DNA from: Bdellovibrionales bacterium
GTDB lineage: Bacteria > Bdellovibrionota > Bdellovibrionia > Bdellovibrionales > UBA1609
Direction: 5' to 3'
Length of the DNA stretch: 59,758 nt
NCBI GenBank assembly: GCA_023301025.1
Contig: JALZUR010000046.1
Span: 1 to 59,758, forward strand
Shown here: one piece after another, positions 1 to 9,268 of the stretch
How the letters are laid out: every line of letters begins with the position of its first letter
How positions within the stretch are numbered: position 1 is the stretch's first letter
The notes under the pieces: generated by a model
What the model was told of the DNA's origin: nothing
What the model saw: only the letters and a program-made list of their open reading frames with translations
Databases searched by the model: none
Program-made: the position numbers and the translations under genes

Positions 1-740
1 GTTGGCTTTGTCGGCTTAACCGGCTTAGCAGGAACAACTATAGGAGTAACAACTGGTCTTCTTAGCTCAACACAACGTATTGTACCTGCTCTATCGTTTG
101 CTATGAGATGTTGCTCCCCACTTGGGTGATCAGTGTACTGTGTACCTCTTAAACATCCAGCACAGTTGCCATTAAGATACACTCTATTCATATCTATACA
201 TTTTCTTTCTTTATCTGATGTGGGATATGAGTAACTGTCATCCGCAAAAGCCTCCCAAGAAAGTTTTTTAATAAAGTTGTTTATAAAACTTACTTTTTTA
301 TTTCCTTTTACACCCATGATTTCATACATTCGTCTTTTCATGCGCTCATAAACTACAACGTCTTTCCATAGAAGTGGTTTGTTGTTTACAATAAAAGCCA
401 CAGGACCCTTATCAACATACTTTGCAGCAATCACGTGGTCTTTGTACCTAACAATCACTTGGCTTTTACCAAAAGCCACCTTAGTCATACGCTTATCCCA
501 ATAAGGATAGGCATCTTTTCTAAGTCTTTTGAAAATTTTTCTTTTGAATAAAGGTTTCGTAGACTCAATAAAGTCAGAAACTTTAACTCCTTTTTTTTTG
601 CTTTTTTTAACAATATCTAAAACATTTTTGATTCTTTTTTCAGTAACCTTTGGGCCAGATGGTTTTGCCATGACTTGAGGAGAAAATACAAAGGTTGTTA
701 CAATAAACGATAAAAAACTAGATTTTATAAAGTGTTTCAT
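1..740 (-). CDS. Secreted hypothetical protein, C-terminus cut by window edge
   Basis: An open minus-strand frame begins at the ATG at 740-738 and runs off the left edge without a stop, giving about 246 visible codons. The first 25 residues form a signal peptide (MKHFIKSS, hydrophobic core, then QVMA-KP). The mature part is lysine- and arginine-rich. It has a short cysteine cluster in its later half (C in KERKC, then NGNCAGC, then TIRC). The visible end is proline- and lysine-rich with PVKPTKPT spacing, which suggests a flexible linker before whatever lies outside. I recognise no family. The protein is probably periplasmic or exported. It lies downstream of glpK on the same strand, with an 86-base gap. 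Confidence 0.75.
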   Translation of the reverse strand, partial: MKHFIKSSFLSFIVTTFVFSPQVMAKPSGPKVTEKRIKNVLDIVKKSKKKGVKVSDFIESTKPLFKRKIFKRLRKDAYPYWDKRMTKVAFGKSQVIVRYKDHVIAAKYVDKGPVAFIVNNKPLLWKDVVVYERMKRRMYEIMGVKGNKKVSFINNFIKKLSWEAFADDSYSYPTSDKERKCIDMNRVYLNGNCAGCLRGTQYTDHPSGEQHLIANDRAGTIRCVELRRPVVTPIVVPAKPVKPTKP

Positions 741-826
741 ATTAATATTTTCGGACGTCTCAAAAATGAACTTTACCTTATGTGTGGCTTGTTTTTAAAA
801 AAAATAAAATATGGCCAAAAGTGTTG

Positions 827-2320
827 CTACTCTGTTACAAAAGGAGACACTTTTAAACTATCAAAAAGCCGCAGATAAGCTTTAAGACTTTCTTTATCTG
901 TTTTAGAACTTTTTAATTTAAATGTTTTGTCCATTTGATTAAAAAAACCAGATCCAGGAGATTTTTTATAAAGTCCAAGTGATTTACCAGCCAAAAGTCC
1001 AACTCCTAGTGCTGTTGTTTCTATATTCTTAGGCCTAATAAGTGTTTTACTTGAAAATCTAGATTGAACCTTCATAAACGCATCTGATTTCGAAGCACCA
1101 CCATCAACATATATCTTAGAAATTTTTTGTAAAGATTCTTGCTCTAAAACTCTAAAGATCAACTCATTTTGAAAGCTTAAACCTTCAAGCATGGCTTTAC
1201 ACATATGCTCTTTTAGAACGCCTAAATTTAAGCCGACAAAAGCACCCCTACTTTTAGATGACCAGTAAGGAGCTCCAAGACCAGAAAAACTTGGGGCAAA
1301 AAGCACTCCTAATGTGTCTTTAACCTTTTCAGAATATGGTCCAATATCTTCTGCTTTTTTTAATACACCGAGGTTTTGCGTGAACCAGTTTATACAAGAA
1401 GCACAGTTAAAAGCCCCACCCTCTAAAGCAAAAAAAACACCCTCTTTCTCTAAGTCCCAAGCAACTGTGGTTAATAACCCTTTTTTTGAAAATTTCTTGC
1501 TTTTACCAGTGTTCATCAAAATAAAACTACCAGTACCGAATGTGCATTTTACATCTCCAGTTTTTAAAGCACCATTTCCGTAAAGAGAGGACTGCTGATC
1601 CCCTAAAACAGCTTTAATGGGTGTTCCATCTTTTAAGGGTGCAAAAGATTTTACTTTTCCAAAATCACCATTAGATTTTTTAAGTTCAGGTAAATAGCTT
1701 TTTTTGACTTTAAAAAGTTTTAACAGATCCTCATCCCAAGTTAGAGTTTTTAAGTCAAAGAGCATAGTTCTTGAAGCATTACTCGCTTCTGTGTAGAAAG
1801 ATGCACCTCCGGTTAAAGTCCATACTAAAAAAGAATCAATTGTTCCAATTGCCAAATCTTTTTTAGAACCTTTAAAGTTTTTTAAAAACCACTCAATTTT
1901 ACTAGCTGAAAAGTAAGGATCTAACTTTAAACCAGTTTTCTTTTGTATAGATTTTTCTAAACCTACTTTTGTTTTAAGATGTTCCACTCTTTTTTGTGTT
2001 CTTTTACATTGCCAAACCAAAGCATTGCCATAAGTTTGTCCGGTTTTTTTATTCCAGAAAACAACAGTCTCTCTTTGATTAGTAACACCAATGCCTCTAA
2101 TCTTGGATGCATCGATTGAAGCTTTATTCAAAGCTTGCTTTATGGCTTTTTTAACACTCATTAAAATGTCTTTTGGATCATGCTCTACCCAAGAGTCTTT
2201 GGGATAAATTTGTTTAAAGGCTACATTTGAAATAGAGACTTCTTCACCTTTAGAGTTTAAAAGTAAGGCCGTGGACCCAGTAGTGCCCTGATCAATTGAG
2301 AGTATATAATCTGTGTTCAT
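827..2320 (-). CDS. glpK: Glycerol kinase
   Basis: This is a full-length FGGY-family kinase of 497 residues, the usual size for GlpK. It phosphorylates glycerol with ATP to sn-glycerol 3-phosphate in the cytoplasm. The N-terminal phosphate-binding motif DQGTTGS is at residues 10-16. The substrate-binding RET of GVTNQRETVVFW follows near residue 85, and the C-terminal nucleotide-binding lobe contains GTGSFILMNTG and YVDGGASKSDAFM. No glpF (facilitator), glpD (dehydrogenase) or glpR is visible in the window, so the kinase is isolated from the usual glycerol genes. A perfect 18-base palindrome lies just upstream of its start. Confidence 0.97.
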   Translation of the reverse strand: MNTDYILSIDQGTTGSTALLLNSKGEEVSISNVAFKQIYPKDSWVEHDPKDILMSVKKAIKQALNKASIDASKIRGIGVTNQRETVVFWNKKTGQTYGNALVWQCKRTQKRVEHLKTKVGLEKSIQKKTGLKLDPYFSASKIEWFLKNFKGSKKDLAIGTIDSFLVWTLTGGASFYTEASNASRTMLFDLKTLTWDEDLLKLFKVKKSYLPELKKSNGDFGKVKSFAPLKDGTPIKAVLGDQQSSLYGNGALKTGDVKCTFGTGSFILMNTGKSKKFSKKGLLTTVAWDLEKEGVFFALEGGAFNCASCINWFTQNLGVLKKAEDIGPYSEKVKDTLGVLFAPSFSGLGAPYWSSKSRGAFVGLNLGVLKEHMCKAMLEGLSFQNELIFRVLEQESLQKISKIYVDGGASKSDAFMKVQSRFSSKTLIRPKNIETTALGVGLLAGKSLGLYKKSPGSGFFNQMDKTFKLKSSKTDKESLKAYLRLFDSLKVSPFVTE

Positions 2321-2341
2321 GTGCCAACATTATCAGAACTT

Positions 2342-2359
2342 AAGCTTTGATCAAAGCTT
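2342..2359. promoter_or_regulatory. Perfect 18-base palindrome upstream of glpK, candidate operator
   Basis: AAGCTTTGATCAAAGCTT is self-complementary over all 18 bases and sits 22-39 bases upstream of the glpK start. On the minus strand a GATAAT hexamer (2334-2329) could be a -10 element, which would place the palindrome over the -35 region, as for a repressor site. The GATAAT would put the transcript start within a few bases of the ATG, so this promoter reading is uncertain. The palindrome could also be part of the 3' end of the upstream pilin-like gene, but no U-rich run follows it. Confidence 0.4.
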
Positions 2360-2377
2360 GTAAAGTCAGAGTTAACT

Positions 2378-2659
2378 TTAGTTGTTTACTTCAGAGGCAA
2401 TGTCAGAGCCTATAACACTAGTAAAGTTGCAAAAGGCTTGAGACAAAACTGGAGCTGTTTTATTTTGACAGTCTTCCACCGTTCCTCCAATAAGAAGATT
2501 TTTAAAAGTCACTGCCATAGTTACAGATAAGATTAAGAGCAACATGAATTCAATGACAAGTTGCCCCTCTTGACCTTTAAGGCTAGGCTTAAGAGATGAC
2601 TGAGACAGACTCTTGGAAGAATTTTGGTAAAATTTGTGCATCAATTGCTCTATCGGCAC
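2378..2659 (-). CDS. Small pilin-like (TadE/Flp-like) membrane protein
   Basis: The 93-residue protein has a short polar leader, then GQEGQLVIEF (residues 29-38) followed by a hydrophobic stretch to about residue 52. A Gly-x-x-Gly run with Glu five residues into a hydrophobic helix resembles type IV/Flp/TadE prepilins. Two cysteines (C64, C77) lie in the short C-terminal part. The longest start is a GTG at 2659, with an ATG six codons later at 2641. Its 5' end overlaps the divergent thioredoxin-like gene by up to 64 bases, which is unusual. No other pilus genes are nearby. The family assignment is tentative. Confidence 0.5.
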   Translation of the reverse strand: MPIEQLMHKFYQNSSKSLSQSSLKPSLKGQEGQLVIEFMLLLILSVTMAVTFKNLLIGGTVEDCQNKTAPVLSQAFCNFTSVIGSDIASEVNN

Positions 2660-3117
2660 TTCTTGCTTTTTTCTGGATAACTAACACTCAAACCTTTAAA
2701 ATCAGCGAAACTTCAAATAAAACTAAAGCCCCTCAAGCCCAGCCTTTAATGGAGTATCTTGAAAAACCTTTGAACTTAGTTTCCTTTTGGGCAACCTGGT
2801 GTGACAACTGTGAGGTTAGCTTAAAAGACTTTAACAGAATGGCTCCAGATTTAGGTCCAAACTTTCACTTCTTATCTGTGAATTTAGATAAAGATCAAAT
2901 CAAAGCCAAGGCCTTTTGGAACCAATTAGAAATTGTTCAAAGTGATCTTATTTTTGATACTAACAGTATAATAAGTAAGAAAATGAACATCGAAATTCTA
3001 CCAACTTATTTTCTTGTAAATAAAAAAGGGGAACTGCTTTTACGCTTAGAGGGAAAAATTGATTGGCAAGACCCTAAAGTTAAAACTTTAATAAGCTCCT
3101 TTGATACGGACGGCTAA
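2596..3117 (+). CDS. Membrane-anchored thioredoxin-like (TlpA/ResA-type) protein
   Basis: The 173-residue protein has one N-terminal membrane segment (about 12-29) and a thioredoxin fold outside. The active site is WCDNC (W68-C72) inside LVSFWATWCDNC, and the cis-proline loop is ILPTYFLV (P136). TlpA/ResA proteins use such sites for thiol-disulfide exchange in the periplasm, for example in cytochrome c maturation; the actual partner is unknown here. The start ATG at 2596 is inside the 5' end of the divergent pilin-like gene. Its stop overlaps the hutI stop on the other strand (shared CTAA at 3114-3117). Confidence 0.85.
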   Translation: MTETDSWKNFGKICASIALSALLAFFWITNTQTFKISETSNKTKAPQAQPLMEYLEKPLNLVSFWATWCDNCEVSLKDFNRMAPDLGPNFHFLSVNLDKDQIKAKAFWNQLEIVQSDLIFDTNSIISKKMNIEILPTYFLVNKKGELLLRLEGKIDWQDPKVKTLISSFDTDG

Positions 3118-4313
3118 AAATTATAAAGCTTTAAATCAATATCTGCACCAACCTCATAAAAAAAGTCTTCTAGTTCATGAGTAGTTGCAACAAAATCTGC
3201 ACAGTAACTCTTGACCAGTGCTCCTTTATTAAAAACACCTAAGGCACGCGATGCATTAAGGGTATATGCGCAAAAGACTTCAGCTAAAGACATTTTCATA
3301 TGACGTCTTGCAAGAAGACCTACAAAGTTTAAATCTTGTGTGGGAGAGCTTCCAGGGTTGTAGTCTGTTGCCAAAGACACCTTTAAGCCAATATCAATCA
3401 TTTTCCTGGCTTTTGGATACGGGCTATTTAAATAAAAATCTGCAGCAGGTAAAAGATTCATTACAGTATCAAATTTAGAAAGCTCTTTTAGCTCTTTGTC
3501 TTTTAAAAAAACTGAGTGCTCAACAGACTGAGCACCAAGGCGAGCTGCTTTTAAACTTGTACCTAAAGAACTCAATTGATCAGCATGAACACAAAAATCT
3601 AAGCCAAAGGTTTTTATTTTATTTACAAAAAGCTTAAGGTCACTCAAATCAAAAAAAGAAGACTCAATAAAAAGATCTACACGCTTAAGTTTTTTAAACT
3701 CTTGTAATATTTTTGGAAGATCTTTATTTAAAACTTTTTCAACGTATGTGTCTTTATCTCCATTGAAAGAGTGAAGAGCTAAGTATGTTGGTACTATTTT
3801 AAGACCTTTTAAAGAGTTTATAACTTTGAGTTGTTTCATCTCAGTTTTTAGATCTTGTCCATAACCAGATTTTATCTCAAGTAAGCTCACTCCCCTTTTT
3901 TTAAATTGAGTTACTCTTTTTTGAGAAATATTTATAAGCTGAACTATTGATTCTTTTTTTGTATCCTTAACTGTCTTTGAAATACCACCACCAGATTTCT
4001 GAATCTCTAGATAGCTTTTTCCATTTATTTTTTGTTCGAATTCCTTTTTACGATCACCACCAAAAACAAGATGAGTGTGTGACTCTGTAAATGAGGGAAA
4101 AATATTTTGTCCTTTAAGATGAGTGGTTTTAAAGGGGTAGATTTTTGTGTTTAGATTTTTTTCTTTACCAATCCACTCAACTTCACCTTTTTTATTTACG
4201 ACAAGGGCTGCATCTTTTATTAAACCAAAATCAGAAGTGTCAGGTCTTATCCCACTCTTTTTTGCAAAACCTTTAAAGGTATATGCCTTTGAAATTCCAG
4301 TAAAGATTTTCAT
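3114..4313 (-). CDS. hutI: Imidazolonepropionase
   Basis: This 399-residue amidohydrolase hydrolyses 4-imidazolone-5-propanoate to N-formimino-L-glutamate, the third step of histidine degradation. The metal-binding HTH of FTESHTHLVFGG (H79, H81) follows the N-terminal beta-sandwich. Later metal or substrate residues appear in FCVHADQL, SVEHSVFL and LATDYNPGSSP. It is the last gene of the run hutH-hutU-hutI, 34 bases after hutU. No hutG or hutF follows, so the fate of formiminoglutamate cannot be seen here. The start ATG at 4313 has no obvious Shine-Dalgarno sequence. Confidence 0.96.
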   Translation of the reverse strand: MKIFTGISKAYTFKGFAKKSGIRPDTSDFGLIKDAALVVNKKGEVEWIGKEKNLNTKIYPFKTTHLKGQNIFPSFTESHTHLVFGGDRKKEFEQKINGKSYLEIQKSGGGISKTVKDTKKESIVQLINISQKRVTQFKKRGVSLLEIKSGYGQDLKTEMKQLKVINSLKGLKIVPTYLALHSFNGDKDTYVEKVLNKDLPKILQEFKKLKRVDLFIESSFFDLSDLKLFVNKIKTFGLDFCVHADQLSSLGTSLKAARLGAQSVEHSVFLKDKELKELSKFDTVMNLLPAADFYLNSPYPKARKMIDIGLKVSLATDYNPGSSPTQDLNFVGLLARRHMKMSLAEVFCAYTLNASRALGVFNKGALVKSYCADFVATTHELEDFFYEVGADIDLKLYNF

Positions 4314-4347
4314 AATGAAAACTTATATACGTGTTTAAAGATAAGCA

Positions 4348-6024
4348 TCATAACCACAGACTTTTTAAACCGCGTTCTTTTGCAACATCTTTTGCATCAT
4401 CATAACCTGCATCAATATGTCTGAAAAGGCCCATACCAGGATCGTTGTGTAGAACACGCTCTAAACATCTTTTAGCTCTATCTGTTCCATCAGCCACAGT
4501 CACTTGCCCAGCGTGAATAGAATAGCCCATTCCAACCCCACCACCGTGATGAAGACTTACCCAAGTGGCTCCAGCAGCAGTGTTTGATAATAGATTTAAA
4601 AGAGGCCAGTCAGCAACTGCATCAGAGCCGTCTTTCATAGCTTCAGTTTCTCTGTTTGGAGAGGCTACTGAACCGCAATCTAAATGATCTCTACCAATAA
4701 CGATCGGTGCTTTTAACTCTCCACTTTTAACCATCTCGTTAAACTTTAAGCCTGCTTTTTCTCTTTCACCAAATTCTAACCAACAGATACGTGCAGGTAA
4801 GCCTTGAAATGCAATGCGCTCTTTTGCTTGATCCAACCACTTGTGAAGATTTTCTTTATGGGGAAAAAGCTCTTTTAAGGCTTGATCCGTTTTATAAATG
4901 TCTTCTTTATCTCCTGATAAAGCCACCCATCTAAAAGGGCCTGAACCTTTGCAGAAAAGAGGGCGAATAAACTCTGGAACAAAACCTGGAATATTAAATG
5001 AAGCCTCTAACCCAACATCCTGGGCCATTGCTCTTATGTTGTTGCCATAGTCAAAGGTGATAGTTCCTTTTTTTTGATAATCTAGCATAGCTTGGACATG
5101 CTCGCGCATAGAGTTTTTAGACTTTTCAATATAATTTTCAGGATCTTTAGCCCTTAAGTTTTCAGCGTCTTCTAAACTTAAGCCAGCAGGAATGTAGCCT
5201 CGTAAAGGATCATGAGCTGAGGTTTGATCAGTTAAAAGGTCTATTTTTAAATCTCTTTTTAAAAGCTCTGGTAAAACTTCAGCCATGTTTCCAAGATAAC
5301 CAACACTTTTTGCAATACCTTTTTCTTGATACTCTTTAACTTTATTTAGTGCTGTGTCTAAATCTTCATAAGACTCATCTAAGTATCTTGTTTTTAATCT
5401 TTTTTGAATACTCTCAGGATCTACATCTACACAAAAAACAGTTGCTCCCGCAAAAACACCGGCTAAGGGCTGTGCCCCACCCATACCTCCAAGACCTGCT
5501 GTGACTAAAAGTTTTCCCGACAAGTCACCATTGAAGTGCTTCCGGCCAGCTTCGACAAAAGTTTCATAGGTGCCTTGAACAATCCCTTGAGTTCCTATGT
5601 AGATCCAAGAACCTGCAGTCATTTGCCCATACATCATTAAACCTTTTTGATCGAGCTCATCAAAGTGCTTCCATGTAGCCCATTTCGGAACAAGGTTTGA
5701 GTTTGCTATCAAAACTTTTGGAGCCTCTTCATGACTTTTAATTATCCCAATAGGTTTTCCTGATTGAACTAACAAAGACTCATCGTTTTCTAAATTCTTT
5801 AGGGCTTCTAGGATTTTATCATAGGACTCCCAATTTCTTGCAGCTCTGCCAATTCCTCCATAAACAACTAGATCTTCTGGACGCTCTGCCACTTCTGAAT
5901 CTAAATTGTTTTGAATCATTCTATAGGCGGCCTCTTGAGGCCAATCTTTACAAGTGAGTTCACTACCCCTTGGAGATGATACTTTTTTTGATCCACTCAT
6001 TTTATTAGATTTTTTTTCTGACAT
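4348..6024 (-). CDS. hutU: Urocanate hydratase
   Basis: The 558-residue protein matches the usual bacterial urocanase length. It uses tightly bound NAD+ to convert urocanate to 4-imidazolone-5-propanoate. [10 protein letters not shown] (177-186) is the NAD-binding glycine-rich loop. The PARICW motif with C414 corresponds to the family's active-site cysteine region, and [15 protein letters not shown] (447-460) is another hallmark. A good Shine-Dalgarno sequence (GAGGGGT) precedes the ATG at 6024, only six bases after the hutH stop. The first 20 residues are Ser/Lys-rich and poorly conserved. Confidence 0.97.
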   Translation of the reverse strand: MSEKKSNKMSGSKKVSSPRGSELTCKDWPQEAAYRMIQNNLDSEVAERPEDLVVYGGIGRAARNWESYDKILEALKNLENDESLLVQSGKPIGIIKSHEEAPKVLIANSNLVPKWATWKHFDELDQKGLMMYGQMTAGSWIYIGTQGIVQGTYETFVEAGRKHFNGDLSGKLLVTAGLGGMGGAQPLAGVFAGATVFCVDVDPESIQKRLKTRYLDESYEDLDTALNKVKEYQEKGIAKSVGYLGNMAEVLPELLKRDLKIDLLTDQTSAHDPLRGYIPAGLSLEDAENLRAKDPENYIEKSKNSMREHVQAMLDYQKKGTITFDYGNNIRAMAQDVGLEASFNIPGFVPEFIRPLFCKGSGPFRWVALSGDKEDIYKTDQALKELFPHKENLHKWLDQAKERIAFQGLPARICWLEFGEREKAGLKFNEMVKSGELKAPIVIGRDHLDCGSVASPNRETEAMKDGSDAVADWPLLNLLSNTAAGATWVSLHHGGGVGMGYSIHAGQVTVADGTDRAKRCLERVLHNDPGMGLFRHIDAGYDDAKDVAKERGLKSLWL

Positions 6025-6030
6025 TTTTAA

Positions 6031-7569
6031 TTACCCCTCTAGCGCACCGATGTTTTCTGCAATCATGTTGTTTAAAGAAAGGTCTTTAATCATGATTTTT
6101 ATTTTTTCTATATCATCAGAAAAGACTCTATCCTTTTTAGCGAAAGGAACCTCTTTACTGATGTAGTCATATACTTTTAACAAAACTCCAGAGGCTTTTA
6201 AAGGCATGAGTAAACCAAGCCCTTGAACGGCACATAAAAGTTCCATTGAAAGAATGTTTTCAGCATTCTCTAAAACCTTTTTTGCCTTTCTTGCGGCAAT
6301 TGTTCCCATAGAAACATGATCCTCTTTGTCTGCAGAGGTAGGAATACTATCTACGCTTGCTGGGTGCGATAGAATCTTATTTTCACTCACAAGTGAAGCT
6401 GCTGCAACTTGAACAATCATTAGGCCTGAGTTTAAGCCCCCTTCAGGCGCTAAAAAAGCAGGAAGCCCACTCATATTTGGATTGATCAATTTTTCTATGC
6501 GGCATTCAGAAATACTGCTTAAAGCACTTAAGGCAATAGCCATAAAATCCATCTGAAAAGCTACAGGCTCGCCATGAAAGTTTCCACAAGATAAAATTTT
6601 ATTTTCTTTTGAGAAAACTAAAGGGTTATCAGTTGAAGAGTTAGATTCGACCTCTAAAACAGAAATCACTCTTCTGATAGTGTCTTTTGATGCCCCGTGA
6701 ACTGCAGGTATACATCTTAAAGAGTACGCATCTTGAACACGACCACAATTTTCATGAGTTTCCGAAATTGGAGAGCTCTCACCTAAAAGCTTTAACATGT
6801 TTCTTGCAGTTTTTCCTTCACCAGGATGAGGCCTTGTTTGCGCAATCAAAGGATCAAATGCTTTTCTTGAGCCTTTTAAGGCTTCTAAAGTCATTGCCCC
6901 TGCCAAGTCATAAAGTTCAATAAGTTTTTTTGCTCGAAAACTTGTAAGTAAACCGATGGCAGTCATAACCTGACAGCCATTGATTAAAGAAAGGCCTTCT
7001 TTAGCTTTTAGCTCAAGCCCTTTAAGATTATTTTCTTTTAATGCCTCTCCTGTTGGTCTTTTAGTCTGTCCGTCCCAAACAGAGCCTTCGCCGATAAGCG
7101 AAAGAGCTAAATGTGAAAGCGGTGCTAAATCACCACTTGCCCCTACACTGCCTTGCGAAGGAATGTAGGGTGTAATGTCAGCATTTATAAAATTCACTAA
7201 AGACTCAATAACAACAGGCCGTATTCCACTGTGCCCCCTAAGAAGTGCATTTGCTCTAAGAAGCATAATGGCTCTCACTTCAACAGGTTCAAAAGGAGAA
7301 CCGATTCCACAAGAGTGTGAGCGAATAAGATTTTTTTGAAGATCTATAAGCTGTTCATTTGAAATCGCCACATCACTAAAATGTCCAAATCCAGTATTAA
7401 CCCCATACATAGTCTCCCCTGCATCAATTCTTTTTTCAATATAGCTTCTAGACTCTACAACTTTTTCTAAAGCTTTTTTACAAATTTCAACTTTAGCTTT
7501 ATGGACAGCGACCTTCCAAACACTGTCACAGTTTAAATCTGATCCATTAAGTAAAACTGTGTCTTTCAT
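6031..7569 (-). CDS. hutH: Histidine ammonia-lyase
   Basis: The 512-residue enzyme deaminates L-histidine to urocanate. The Ala-Ser-Gly triad that cyclises into the MIO cofactor is at A144-S145-G146 in GSVGASGDLAPLSHLA. The N-terminal MYGVNTGFGHF is also conserved in the family. The start ATG overlaps the rpe stop by four bases, so hutH is translationally coupled to a housekeeping gene rather than to a hut regulator. No HutC-like repressor is present in the window. Confidence 0.97.
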   Translation of the reverse strand: MKDTVLLNGSDLNCDSVWKVAVHKAKVEICKKALEKVVESRSYIEKRIDAGETMYGVNTGFGHFSDVAISNEQLIDLQKNLIRSHSCGIGSPFEPVEVRAIMLLRANALLRGHSGIRPVVIESLVNFINADITPYIPSQGSVGASGDLAPLSHLALSLIGEGSVWDGQTKRPTGEALKENNLKGLELKAKEGLSLINGCQVMTAIGLLTSFRAKKLIELYDLAGAMTLEALKGSRKAFDPLIAQTRPHPGEGKTARNMLKLLGESSPISETHENCGRVQDAYSLRCIPAVHGASKDTIRRVISVLEVESNSSTDNPLVFSKENKILSCGNFHGEPVAFQMDFMAIALSALSSISECRIEKLINPNMSGLPAFLAPEGGLNSGLMIVQVAAASLVSENKILSHPASVDSIPTSADKEDHVSMGTIAARKAKKVLENAENILSMELLCAVQGLGLLMPLKASGVLLKVYDYISKEVPFAKKDRVFSDDIEKIKIMIKDLSLNNMIAENIGALEG

Positions 7570-8228
7570 TGGCGCAACCTTTCAATTTGTGTGATGTAGG
7601 GTTTGGTTTTAAAAATATAACTTCCAGAGACTAGAACATCAGCAGAGCTTAAATATTTTAGTGTCTGATCACTAACTCCACCATCAATTTGTATCTTGTA
7701 ATTGTACGAATTTTTTTCTCTTAAGCGTTTTAGTTCTTCAATTTTTAGAACTTGATCTTCCATAAAAGACTGCCCACCAAAACCAGGCTCCACTGTCATA
7801 ACTAAGACTAAATCTAAATCTTTTAAATAAGGTTTTATCGCATCAAGCTTAGTTTTAGGCCTAAGGCTTAAACCTTTTTTTACATTGTGTTTTTTTAAGA
7901 CCTCTAAGATATTTTCAACATCCCCTTTTGACTCAACATGCGTGGTAATAGAGTCAGAGCCTGCATCAATAAAATCTTTTAAGTATTTTAAAGGTTCTTC
8001 AATCATTAAATGAACATCAAAAAAAAGATCAACAGAGGATCTACATTTTTTTATAATCGGGGCGCCAAAGGTTATGTTTGGAACAAAGTGCCCATCCATT
8101 ACATCCCAGTGAACCCAATCAGCACCAGCTTCTTTTAAAGCAATAAGCTCTTCACGCAAGCAACTAAAATCAGATGATAGAATACTTGGAGCCACCAACA
8201 TTTGATTAGATTTTTTTTGTTTAGACAT
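7566..8228 (-). CDS. rpe: Ribulose-phosphate 3-epimerase
   Basis: This 220-residue TIM-barrel enzyme interconverts D-ribulose 5-phosphate and D-xylulose 5-phosphate in the pentose phosphate pathway. APSILSSDFSCL opens the barrel. The metal ligands are in WVHWDVMDGHFVPNITFGAP and FFDVHLMIEEP, and MTVEPGFGGQSFM is the phosphate-side loop. IQIDGGVSDQT carries the late catalytic Asp. It sits four bases after the fmt stop and overlaps hutH by four bases, so it bridges the def-fmt pair and the hut genes. Confidence 0.97.
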   Translation of the reverse strand: MSKQKKSNQMLVAPSILSSDFSCLREELIALKEAGADWVHWDVMDGHFVPNITFGAPIIKKCRSSVDLFFDVHLMIEEPLKYLKDFIDAGSDSITTHVESKGDVENILEVLKKHNVKKGLSLRPKTKLDAIKPYLKDLDLVLVMTVEPGFGGQSFMEDQVLKIEELKRLREKNSYNYKIQIDGGVSDQTLKYLSSADVLVSGSYIFKTKPYITQIERLRQ

Positions 8229-8231
8229 AGA

Positions 8232-9221
8232 TTAAGACTTTAAAAAACTGTCCCCTAAGGTCAAGCCATAACCATTTACAAAAGCCAAAACAGTCATCTT
8301 TGCTTTGCCTTCAGGTTGAACAGAACTAATTTTTAGAAAACCAATTCTTGTGCTTACATAAAACGCATTTTTATCTATTCTACATACACATCCGACTTGA
8401 TCAGGTTCTTCACTCAAATCTTCTAAATCTTTAATCACCTCTGTTTGAGAAATTTTAATTCGTTTTGATTTAAAAAAGCTAAAAGCCCCAGGGCCCCAAG
8501 CTAAGCCTCTAATAGTGTTGTGTATTTCAGAAGCAGAATTTAACCACTCAATCTCACCCTCACTCTTACTGATCTTTTTAGCATAACTTGCCAAAGACTC
8601 ATCTTGTAAAACAGGCGGCTCTAACTTTTTTTCATAGTACCTTAACAAAACCTCTTCTACCAATTCACCAGACATCGTAGAGAGTCTATTCATAAGCTCA
8701 TAAGAGTCTTCATTGTTTAAAATTTTAGTTCTTTTTTCAAAGATAACAGGGCCTGTATCAAGCTTTAACCTCATCAATTGAAAAGAAAGACCTGTCACTA
8801 AATCACCGCTCATCACAGCTCTTTGTATGGGGGCCGCCCCTCGCCACTTAGGTAAAAGACTTGCATGAATGTTTATAAAAGCATCAGGCATAAGATCTAA
8901 CAAAGTCTGTTTTAAAATTTGTCCGTAAGCTAAAACCACAATAAGATCAAATTTTTTAGCTTTTATTTTTTTTATGGATTCAGCTGAAGAGACACTATCT
9001 GGCGTCCACACTTTGATTTCATTATCAATACAAAACGATTTTACAGGACTGCTTTTTAATTCAAGTCTTCTACCTCTTTTAGAGTCAGGCTGTGTAATAA
9101 CCAAATCTAAACTTAGTTTATCTGAATCTTTTAAAGCCCTAAGAGTTGGCAAGCAAAACTCAGGAGTTCCCATAAATAAAACTTTAGGTTTTGAGTCCTT
9201 GATGGATGTTACTGCTGGCAT
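8232..9221 (-). CDS. fmt: Methionyl-tRNA formyltransferase
   Basis: The enzyme transfers a formyl group from 10-formyltetrahydrofolate to initiator Met-tRNA. The Rossmann start KVLFMGTPEFCLPTL and the catalytic block INIHASLLPKWRGAAPIQ (Asn-x-His) with KLDTGPV are diagnostic. I chose the ATG at 9221 (329 residues), because the longer frame starts with a TTG at 9242 and family members have only a few residues before the first strand. Neither start has a clear ribosome-binding site. It lies after def, the usual partner that later removes the formyl group. Confidence 0.95.
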   Translation of the reverse strand: MPAVTSIKDSKPKVLFMGTPEFCLPTLRALKDSDKLSLDLVITQPDSKRGRRLELKSSPVKSFCIDNEIKVWTPDSVSSAESIKKIKAKKFDLIVVLAYGQILKQTLLDLMPDAFINIHASLLPKWRGAAPIQRAVMSGDLVTGLSFQLMRLKLDTGPVIFEKRTKILNNEDSYELMNRLSTMSGELVEEVLLRYYEKKLEPPVLQDESLASYAKKISKSEGEIEWLNSASEIHNTIRGLAWGPGAFSFFKSKRIKISQTEVIKDLEDLSEEPDQVGCVCRIDKNAFYVSTRIGFLKISSVQPEGKAKMTVLAFVNGYGLTLGDSFLKS

Positions 9222-9268
9222 TTGATTGATTGAAGTCGTCAATTGAAGTTTTACTCTGATTCTTTAAC

